Source: a virus
DNA length: 34,977 nt
IMG/VR virus record: IMGVR_UViG_3300034284_002179
Span: 1 to 34,977 of that record
Reading direction: 5' to 3' (one strand)
This document shows, piece after piece, positions 15,206 to 19,761 of this stretch; position 1 is the first letter of the stretch; each line of letters opens with the position of its first letter. The position numbers were made by a program, and so were the translations under genes. Below the pieces are notes generated by a model. The model was not told where the DNA came from and searched no databases. It was given only the letters and a program-made list of their open reading frames with translations.

Positions 15206-15830
15206 ATTTAGATAAATCTGGGTATGGTAATTCTAAATCAGCATTATGTTTTGGTTTACCGTTTATATCATAAAATTGACCCATTAATAATAAACCCCTA
15301 GTTGCTAACTCTGGCATCATATAATAGTTCCAACCCAACATATCAAGATTGTCATCATGGTATGAACATTCACGTCTACCAGAATATCTCGCACGTTTAA
15401 ACCAAAGATAAGCTTCATGACTATCTGTTAAAATAGCACCACCTTTTGACAACTTAAAATGTTTGTAAGGACCTGTAAATGAAACACACATATGTGTTTC
15501 AGGGATATACATATCCGCTGTAAATCTTAACGCTGAATCCCATACATTACTACCTTTAAGTTCGTAAGCACCCTTAATAGTTTTACCTTCAACATGATCA
15601 AAACCAACTTTTAAACCAGTATGAATAATTTCACATGGTACAGATGGGTATGTTCTACTAGGTATGGTGATTGTATCACCAGTTATAGATTTTTTTACGT
15701 TTTTTTCGTAATATAATGCTAAAAATAATGCATTACTTTGGTTATCAACTGTAACCACATAAGGAGCACCAGTGTAATCACTTAATGCTTTTTCAAAGTC
15801 TTCTGTTATTTTGTAAATTCCGTTTGCCAT
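15177..15830 (-). CDS. short DegT/DnrJ/EryC1-type PLP aminotransferase
   Basis: 217 residues against about 370 for the family, so the C-terminal small domain is largely missing or replaced. The PLP-domain features are visible: FEKALSDYTGAPYVVTVDNQ and SNALFLALYY, ITGDTITIPSRTYPS, the PLP-binding Asp in SNVWDSALRF, and the lysine region in MCVSFTGPYKHFKLSKGGAIL. Family members transaminate keto-sugars on nucleotide carriers. The gene overlaps its neighbours on both sides, which argues against random decay. The short form may be a distinct phage-type subfamily or may need a partner. Confidence 0.8.
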   Translation of the reverse strand: MANGIYKITEDFEKALSDYTGAPYVVTVDNQSNALFLALYYEKNVKKSITGDTITIPSRTYPSVPCEIIHTGLKVGFDHVEGKTIKGAYELKGSNVWDSALRFTADMYIPETHMCVSFTGPYKHFKLSKGGAILTDSHEAYLWFKRARYSGRRECSYHDDNLDMLGWNYYMMPELATRGLLLMGQFYDINGKPKHNADLELPYPDLSKFEIYTKANR

Positions 15831-16425
15831 ATATTTTTTTATTAATTATTTTTTTTTTACAGGGTACTCCCACATAAGTTCCTGATTCTAATATGTTATT
15901 AACAACAGCGCCATTCATTCCAATAACACAATCAGATGTAATTTGTATCTTTTCTTTAATATTAGAACAGCTACCCATATAAACTCTATCACCAATTTCA
16001 ACATTTCCACCAACAACAGCGTTTGGCATTGCGCTGAAATAATTGCCGATAATACAATCATGCCCTATTTGATTACCTCTATTTAAAATAGCGTGTTCAC
16101 CTATATTAATATTGGTTGTGAGTATACTATATGCACCAATAAAACTACCCTCACCAATTTTAACATCACCGATTAATAGAGCGGTTGGGTGAATGAAGGT
16201 AAAAAATTGAGTGTCTTTTGGTAATCTTTGGGTGATGTCATATCTATCTCTTGAGTCAGCGACCGCAATCATTGCGATATGTTTTTTTGGGTCAAATAAT
16301 GATAATGGTAATACGTCTTCACTATGTTTAACATATTGGTCATCAACAAATCTATCTAATTTAACACCCATCTGAGCCATCACTTCTCTAGAGTGGCCAC
16401 CACCACCTATTAAAACTTTTTCCAT
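15793..16425 (-). CDS. NeuD/PglD-like sugar O/N-acyltransferase
   Basis: 210 residues. The N-terminal Rossmann-like domain begins MEKVLIGGGGHSREVMAQMG, diagnostic of the PglD/NeuD family. A left-handed beta-helix starts near residue 82 (LLIGDVKIGEGSFIGAYSIL, NIGEHAILNRGNQIGHD, VVGGNVEIGDRVYMGSCSNI). The catalytic-base histidine of the family corresponds to the one in NQIGHDCIIGNY. The basic tail (KKKIINKKIYGKRNLQ) overlaps the DegT start by 38 bases. PglD relatives N-acetylate UDP-4-amino sugars, which matches the neighbouring aminotransferase. First gene of the glycan operon. Confidence 0.88.
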   Translation of the reverse strand: MEKVLIGGGGHSREVMAQMGVKLDRFVDDQYVKHSEDVLPLSLFDPKKHIAMIAVADSRDRYDITQRLPKDTQFFTFIHPTALLIGDVKIGEGSFIGAYSILTTNINIGEHAILNRGNQIGHDCIIGNYFSAMPNAVVGGNVEIGDRVYMGSCSNIKEKIQITSDCVIGMNGAVVNNILESGTYVGVPCKKKIINKKIYGKRNLQNNRRL

Positions 16426-16436
16426 GATCTATTCGT

Positions 16437-16452
16437 ATTATTATATAATAAT
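16437..16452. promoter_or_regulatory. 16-bp perfect AT palindrome
   Basis: ATTATTATATAATAAT, 12 bases upstream of the first glycan gene and downstream of the tRNA array. It could be an operator or part of a promoter. AT-rich palindromes also arise by chance. Confidence 0.3.
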
Positions 16453-16504
16453 ATGAAAATGTATAGAAAAAACAAGTATTTAAAAAAACATATTGGAAAA
16501 TAAA

Positions 16505-16590
16505 TGGAGCCTTCTGTTGGATTCGAACCAACGTGTCCTTTCGGATCCTGATTACAAGTCAGGTGCAATCAACCACTATGCGAAGAAGGC
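16505..16590 (-). tRNA. tRNA-Thr (anticodon TGT) with long variable arm
   Basis: Acceptor GCCTTCT/AGAAGGC, discriminator T, encoded CCA. The D-arm has a 3-bp stem (GCA/TGC) like the Ser tRNAs here. Anticodon arm CCTGA-CTTGTAA-TCAGG. The region before the T-stem is 14 bases (ATCCGAAAGGACAC), a class II-like variable arm with a GAAA loop, whereas Thr tRNAs are normally class I. Confidence 0.88.
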
Positions 16591-16592
16591 AT

Positions 16593-16669
16593 TGGAGCGG
16601 GTAGCGAGACTCAAACTCGCAACCCCCAGCTTGGAAGGCTAGTGCTCTAGTCAATTGAGCTATACCCGC
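16593..16669 (-). tRNA. tRNA-Gly (anticodon TCC)
   Basis: Acceptor GCGGGTA/TACCCGC, discriminator T, encoded CCA, D-arm GCTCAATTGACTAGAGC, anticodon loop CTTCCAA, T-loop TTTGAGT. It is 2 bases from tRNA-Thr. Confidence 0.95.
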
Positions 16670-16755
16670 AATTTGGTCTGGATCAGAGTCCTTCTGCCAG
16701 ACGAGACCTCGTAGTTGACTTTCGTCAGAGCTTATCGAGACACTATTTTTTTTTG
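16670..16755 (-). other. tRNA spacer with stem-loops
   Basis: Contains GTCTGG (16676-16681) with CCAGAC (16697-16702), and on the minus strand a CTCG ... TGAC-GAAA-GTCA ... CGAG structure. No ORF. Confidence 0.5.
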
Positions 16756-16846
16756 TGGCTGACACAGGACTCGAACCTGCACTGGGCAACCTTACAACCT
16801 TTCGGCCTTGGGGGTTTGGGCACCATCCCGCATTACACAGTCAGCC
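16756..16846 (-). tRNA. tRNA-like gene, isotype unresolved
   Basis: A perfect 7-bp acceptor stem (GGCTGAC/GTCAGCC), discriminator A and a normal T-arm (GCAGG-TTCGAGT-CCTGT) are clear. The 59 bases between the acceptor 5' strand and the T-stem do not fold into standard D and anticodon arms: I find no 7-base loop with T at position 33 inside a good stem. The middle contains a GGCC-GAAA-GGTT hairpin. It may be a degenerate tRNA, a tRNA with a short insertion, or another tRNA-like RNA. Confidence 0.5.
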
Positions 16847-17114
16847 ATTTGTCCCCATCCTGAGATCATGGATGAGTAGTCATATCGGTTTGTTTACTTT
16901 GAAACAACCTGCTGGGCATCCCCGTTAAAAAAAGTCAAACTACTGGGAGCCTCTGTTACCTAGCTTTATTCCCACGAGACTGGCGTTTTATAGAGCCACA
17001 CCCAGTTTCTACCCATGAGATAGTCTTCTATGTGGATATTAGGATGTCCAGTCCGATACCCTATCAAGTTTAAATGAGACATTGACAAGTCTACTGAGTA
17101 TCTCTTACCCATTG
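16847..17114 (-). other. 268-base structured tRNA spacer
   Basis: No convincing ORF; the longest ATG frame gives 16 residues. It contains several short hairpins, for example a GGTT-GTTT stem with AAAC-A-AACC on the minus strand, CATCC/GGATG near 16857-16875, and ACTGG/CCAGT near 16980-17007. It is more GC-rich than flanking coding DNA. It may be precursor RNA or a small RNA like the stable RNAs of the T4 tRNA cluster. Confidence 0.4.
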
Positions 17115-17188
17115 TAGTGATAACGAGACTCGAACTCGTAACCTAATGCGTATAAGGCATGTGCTCTCACCAATTGAGCTATACCACT
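17115..17188 (-). tRNA. tRNA-Ile (anticodon TAT)
   Basis: Acceptor AGTGGTA/TATCACT, discriminator A, D-arm GCTCAATTGGTGAGAGC, anticodon arm ATGC-CTTATAC-GCAT, T-loop TTCGAGT. It reads ATA. Followed by CAA, so CCA must be added. Confidence 0.93.
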
Positions 17189-17273
17189 AATTATTGCCAT
17201 GGTCTGCCTCGTAGTACAGACTGTACCCCTTTAAGTGACTCACTAACCCTAGGTGTGGGTAGCATAGCAATTG
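17189..17273 (-). other. tRNA spacer closed by an 8-bp helix
   Basis: 17194-17201 (TTGCCATG) pairs with 17263-17270 (CATAGCAA) with one G-U pair on the RNA. GTCTG/CAGAC lies inside. No ORF. Confidence 0.5.
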
Positions 17274-17345
17274 TAGTCCCTACGGGAATCGAACCCGTCT
17301 TTTCAGGATGAAAACCTGATGACCTAACCGATAGTCGAAAGGACC
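17274..17345 (-). tRNA. tRNA-Glu (anticodon TTC)
   Basis: Acceptor GGTCCTT/AGGGACT, discriminator A, D-stem GAC/GTC, anticodon arm CAGG-TTTTCAT-CCTG, T-arm ACGGG-TTCGATT-CCCGT. It reads GAA/GAG. Confidence 0.93.
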
Positions 17346-17486
17346 AAATAGGACAATGATGGAGTACCCGTCTCGCTCCAATCTTAATTGCTTCCTGAGT
17401 TTTAATGAGGCCTCAGCAAAGGGTGATGAATTCCGATTCCACTCTGGATTGTCGACATCCGTTGAACGGGGAAAACCATTGTCTTG
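17346..17486 (-). other. 141-base tRNA spacer closed by a 7-bp helix
   Basis: GACAATG (17352-17358) pairs with CATTGTC (17477-17483), with each arm within 7 bases of the adjacent tRNA. An inner CTGAG/CTCAG repeat is present. No supported ORF. Confidence 0.5.
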
Positions 17487-17558
17487 CTGTGATGGGGAAT
17501 TCCGAGATCCCGACCTGAGAGTTAACAGCTCCCTGCTCTACCTCTGAGCTACATCACA
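17487..17558 (-). tRNA. tRNA-Asn (anticodon GTT) with atypical T-loop
   Basis: Acceptor TGTGATG/CATCACA, discriminator G, D-arm GCTCAGAGGTAGAGC, anticodon arm GGAG-CTGTTAA-CTCT. The T-loop reads CTCGGAA instead of TTCGAAT and the last T-stem pair is a T-T mismatch, so tertiary contacts may be weak. It reads AAC/AAT. Confidence 0.88.
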
Positions 17559-17768
17559 AAATAATTGATGATTCGACCACATTTCTTACCAGAGCGGGAC
17601 AAAGGGGTCTATTGGTATTGTACCCTCATGCACTCAATTGGGATTGCGGCCCCGTGAGTCTCCCGATGCGCCATTGTCTTTCATTAACTTTTCTCCGTCC
17701 TATCTGTTGTGGGATTCTGGCAGTGTTCCCTCAGGATACTCGTTTAATTACTCTTTCATCATCAATTG
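17559..17768 (-). other. 210-base tRNA spacer closed by a 10-bp perfect helix
   Basis: AATTGATGAT (17563-17572) is the exact reverse complement of ATCATCAATT (17758-17767). The arms sit 4 bases and 1 base from the neighbouring tRNAs. The inside is GC-richer than average and has no supported ORF. Confidence 0.55.
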
Positions 17769-17839
17769 AGCGATAGACAGGATTCGAACCTGCGACCCTA
17801 ACCTAGAGGATTATGCTCTACCAACTGAGCTACTATCGC
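17769..17839 (-). tRNA. tRNA-Arg-like (probable TCT) with shortened anticodon arm
   Basis: Acceptor GCGATAG/CTATCGC, D-arm GCTCAGTTGGTAGAGC, T-arm GCAGG-TTCGAAT-CCTGT and a 5-base variable region are normal. The anticodon arm is 2 bases short: TAAT-CCTCTAG-GTTA gives anticodon TCT but C at position 33, or TAATC-CTCTA-GGTTA gives a 5-base loop. Total 71 bases. Function uncertain. Confidence 0.7.
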
Positions 17840-18055
17840 AATTTGGCTACTCCTTTGGGGAAGTTTCGCCATTAACGTGAATGGGGTGATCAAACCCACT
17901 AACATCACGGGTATAGGTTTTAACAACAAAACCATTACCAAAAAACGCCAGTTTTTAACGCCCAAAACTGAATAAACGGCTCGACTCTTCTGTGGACTCA
18001 ATTTTAAGTGCGCTCCACATCACCTCTCAAGCTGAACAATACTGCGAACACTCCC
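17840..18055 (-). other. 216-base tRNA spacer
   Basis: No supported ORF. A reading frame here runs through tRNA-Arg-like and has no protein-like features. It contains GGTTTT-AACAAC-AAAACC (about 17918-17933) and several weaker repeats. Confidence 0.4.
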
Positions 18056-18130
18056 TGGTTGCGGGGGCAGGATTCGAACCTGCGACCCCGAGCTTATGAG
18101 GCTCGTGAGCTACCTCTGCTCTACCCCGCA
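18056..18130 (-). tRNA. tRNA-fMet, initiator type (anticodon CAT)
   Basis: The sequence closely follows bacterial initiator tRNA: TGCGGGG acceptor with CCCCGCA-ACCA, D-arm GAGCAGAGGTAGCTC with the initiator-type A11-T24 pair, anticodon loop CTCATAA, T-arm GCAGG-TTCGAAT-CCTGC, encoded CCA. It differs from textbook initiators in a T1-A72 pair and in an anticodon stem (CGAGC/GCTCG) lacking three consecutive G-C pairs. Confidence 0.85.
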
Positions 18131-18203
18131 ATATCTTATGGTTTTGCCTCACCAAAAAGCTTCCATTGTATGAAGTCCAATAGATAAAGTCCTCGGTTTG
18201 TTG

Positions 18204-18277
18204 TATCCCCGACAGGATTCGAACCTGTGACCTATTCATTAGAAGTGAATTGCTCTATCCAGCTGAGCTACGAAGAC
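18204..18277 (-). tRNA. tRNA-Arg (anticodon TCT)
   Basis: Acceptor GTCTTCG/CGGGGAT, discriminator A, D-arm GCTCAGCTGGATAGAGC, anticodon arm ATTCA-CTTCTAA-TGAAT, T-arm ACAGG-TTCGAAT-CCTGT. A regular AGA/AGG reader. Confidence 0.95.
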
Positions 18278-18364
18278 ATAATTTCGGAATGCGTTTTTTT
18301 CAAAGTAGAAGTTTGATTTTGTAAAATTTGCTGAATGCATTCCCATTAAGTTAAGATAAAATAC
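18278..18364 (-). other. tRNA spacer closed by a 7-bp helix
   Basis: GGAATGC (18286-18292) pairs with GCATTCC (18337-18343). The 3' arm on the RNA is followed by CGAAATTAT leading into tRNA-Arg. No ORF. Confidence 0.5.
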
Positions 18365-18488
18365 AGGATGAATTTATACGTGCTCTAACCAGCTGAGCTA
18401 CCTGGGATGCCGAAGCATTGTCCCAGGGTTGGATTCGAACCAACGACCACGAGGTTAGAAGCCTGAAGTAAATTGCTGTAACCATCCT
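18365..18488 (-). tRNA. circularly permuted tRNA-Arg (TCT), putative
   Basis: On the minus strand the 3' half comes first: A29-G30-G31, loop CTTCTAA, CCTCG, TGGTC, T-arm GTTGG-TTCGAAT-CCAAC and acceptor CCTGGGA (18464-18421). A 13-base linker with TGC-TTCG-GCA follows, then the 5' half: acceptor TCCCAGG, TA, D-arm GCTCAGCTGGTTAGAGC, A26, C27, G28 (18407-18379). Joining position 28 to 29 restores a perfect anticodon stem CGAGG/CCTCG. Flanks pair outside the tRNA: AATTTA (18474-18469) with TAAATT (18376-18371), and AGGATG (18488-18483) with CATCCT (18370-18365). Maturation would need cutting and ligation in the anticodon stem. It could instead be remnants of two tRNAs. Confidence 0.72.
18475..18487 (-). 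repeat. 13-base repeat GGATGGTTACAGC, copy 1
   Basis: Exact match to 19469-19457. In both places it opens a hairpin ahead of a tRNA: here the outer helix of the permuted tRNA, there the leader of tRNA-Phe. Confidence 0.75.
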
Positions 18489-18500
18489 CATTATTTTATC

Positions 18501-19142
18501 TTATATCTTTCTACCTTTTGACCAACCATTATTTAGGTAATCTTCAAGGTTTTCTTTTTTAATTTTTTTATTAACACCATCTTTAGTTATCCAACAAGTT
18601 CCGTATTGTGAGTTTTTTTCACCAACACCAATACCTTTACTAGAATTACTCATTTTTTGTTTAGTTTCTTCTGAATGCGTTTTACCTTCAAAGGTATTGT
18701 ACTTAATTTTACCCTCTTTGTGACTTTTTTTCATGGTATTACGCAATCTTTCAACAACAACATCCCTATATTCAAGATCGTCAAACATTTTTTGTTTATG
18801 TGCTTTACCCCCGCAAATTGATCGGTGTCTTTGTTGTTCGTCACTAATAAAACCACCAGTACCACCACCCATTAAATTCATACAATTTTTATCAACAAGC
18901 ATTTCAGGTGTGATGGCAACTTTTTCGGCCTCAATTAATAAATCCCTATTCTCAAAGAATTCAAGTATTTGTTTTTCATGGTTTTCAATACCATATTTTC
19001 TAATACTCTTTCTTAATCTTCTACCGCTACCTATATAACCATCTTCTAAGTTATCTGCGCTATGCATACCTATATAATACCTGTTTGTTACCAAACAAGT
19101 TGTTTTATACAAGTAATGTATTGTTTTTTGTTTCCTTGGCAT
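18501..19142 (-). CDS. GIY-YIG homing endonuclease
   Basis: 213 residues. The GIY-YIG core is visible as IHYLYKTTCLVTNRYYIGMHS (about residues 8-28), GYIGSGRRLRKSIRKYG with the catalytic Arg region, and EAEKVAI with the Glu of the family. The middle has MNLMGGGTGG. The C-terminus is the DNA-binding part common in phage Seg-like enzymes: GKTHSEETKQKMSNSSKG and CWITKDG ... NNGWSKGRKI. These enzymes cut a target lacking the gene and spread it by repair. It stops 12 bases before the permuted tRNA-Arg and lies downstream of tRNA-Asp, so it has probably moved within the tRNA array. Confidence 0.93.
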   Translation of the reverse strand: MPRKQKTIHYLYKTTCLVTNRYYIGMHSADNLEDGYIGSGRRLRKSIRKYGIENHEKQILEFFENRDLLIEAEKVAITPEMLVDKNCMNLMGGGTGGFISDEQQRHRSICGGKAHKQKMFDDLEYRDVVVERLRNTMKKSHKEGKIKYNTFEGKTHSEETKQKMSNSSKGIGVGEKNSQYGTCWITKDGVNKKIKKENLEDYLNNGWSKGRKI

Positions 19143-19153
19143 AATCTACATTT

Positions 19154-19165
19154 TTAATATAAATA
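19154..19165 (-). promoter_or_regulatory. putative phage promoter motif (TATTTATATTAA)
   Basis: Copy of the recurring motif 11 bases upstream of the homing endonuclease ATG at 19142. It is preceded by GTTCTTTGG, a weaker boxA-like string. Confidence 0.45.
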
Positions 19166-19191
19166 GTACCAAAGAACAAAAAAGTTCTAGG

Positions 19192-19263
19192 CGGTCCATG
19201 CGGGAATCGAACCCGCCTCACCACCGTGACAGGGTGGCATCCTAGCCGATGAACGAATAGACC
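19192..19263 (-). tRNA. tRNA-Asp (anticodon GTC)
   Basis: Acceptor GGTCTAT/ATGGACC, discriminator G, anticodon arm CCACC-CTGTCAC-GGTGG, T-arm GCGGG-TTCGATT-CCCGC. CCA not fully encoded (CCT follows). Confidence 0.94.
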
Positions 19264-19275
19264 ATTTTTGATTTT

Positions 19276-19292
19276 CCAATATGTCAAAGAAC
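19276..19292 (-). promoter_or_regulatory. boxA-like element (GTTCTTTGACATATTGG)
   Basis: Located 13-29 bases upstream of tRNA-Asp. It matches the form of rRNA-leader boxA (compare TGCTCTTTAACA of E. coli) and resembles leaders I recall from Bacteroidetes rRNA operons. It may recruit NusB/S10-type antitermination to the tRNA transcript. It could also be read as a TTTGACA promoter element. Confidence 0.45.
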
Positions 19293-19334
19293 TTAATAGG
19301 AAACCACAGTTTTACGACAACGTCAACCTATCTT

Positions 19335-19410
19335 TGGTGGTGCGGGCAGGAATCGAACCTGCGACACAAGGATTTTCAGTCCTTTGCTCTACCAACTGAG
19401 CTACCGCACC
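19335..19410 (-). tRNA. tRNA-Phe (anticodon GAA)
   Basis: Acceptor GGTGCGG/CCGCACC, discriminator A, encoded CCA, D-arm GCTCAGTTGGTAGAGC, anticodon arm AAGGA-CTGAAAA-TCCTT, T-arm GCAGG-TTCGATT-CCTGC. First tRNA of the large array in transcription order. Confidence 0.96.
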
Positions 19411-19555
19411 AAATTCGGGATGGATTTTGTTTGTATTTATCCGTTACATGTAATGTGCTGTAACCATCCCCATTTTCTAATCTGTTACAAAACTAAGAAG
19501 TAATTTCTATACTTCCAAATCTTTTTTAAATTTTTTTCATTTTTTTTCTTTTAAA
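19411..19555 (-). other. leader of the tRNA array with a stem-loop
   Basis: Gene-free. GGGATGG (19417-19423) pairs with CCATCCC (19464-19470) ahead of tRNA-Phe. The 13-base repeat shared with the permuted tRNA lies at 19457-19469. The palindrome TTACATGTAA sits in the loop. The rest (19490-19555) is A/T runs. Confidence 0.5.
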
Positions 19556-19640
19556 CGAAAAAACCCAGAGATCTCTCCCTGGGTTCCTTATTGTATCTAG
19601 TATATTTTTTACTTGAGATTTTTACAATAGGAACCCAGGG
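19556..19640 (-). promoter_or_regulatory. putative attenuator: terminator and competing hairpin
   Basis: On the minus strand CCCTGGGTTCCTATTGTA (19640-19623) pairs almost perfectly with TACAATAAGGAACCCAGGG (19595-19577). The second strand also contains AACCCAG, which can pair with CTGGGTT (19568-19562) followed by a T-run, a normal intrinsic terminator. The two folds exclude each other. Read from right to left this sits between the YkuK-like gene and the tRNA array. Confidence 0.6.
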
Positions 19641-19761
19641 CGATTCTCATCACCAAATGTTCTTCCTATATTTGTAAAGTTTCTCATCGAAATTCTTGTT
19701 ATTTTCCTATATATACTTCAATTTTACTAAAAGTTTCAAAAAAAGAAATATTTTTTTAAAA

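Noticed and set aside
17769-17839. Reading the short-arm tRNA as an amber suppressor (CTA)
   Set aside because: The loop CTCTAGG would leave the anticodon stem unpaired, and genes here use TAG as a normal stop (for example at 790-788).
16847-18055. Further permuted or split tRNAs in the long spacers
   Set aside because: I looked for a T-arm followed by complementary acceptor strands and a GCTCAG-type D-arm and found none outside 18365-18488.
17356-18239. Frames of 60-70 codons within the second tRNA array
   Set aside because: They run through tRNA genes on either strand and have no protein features.
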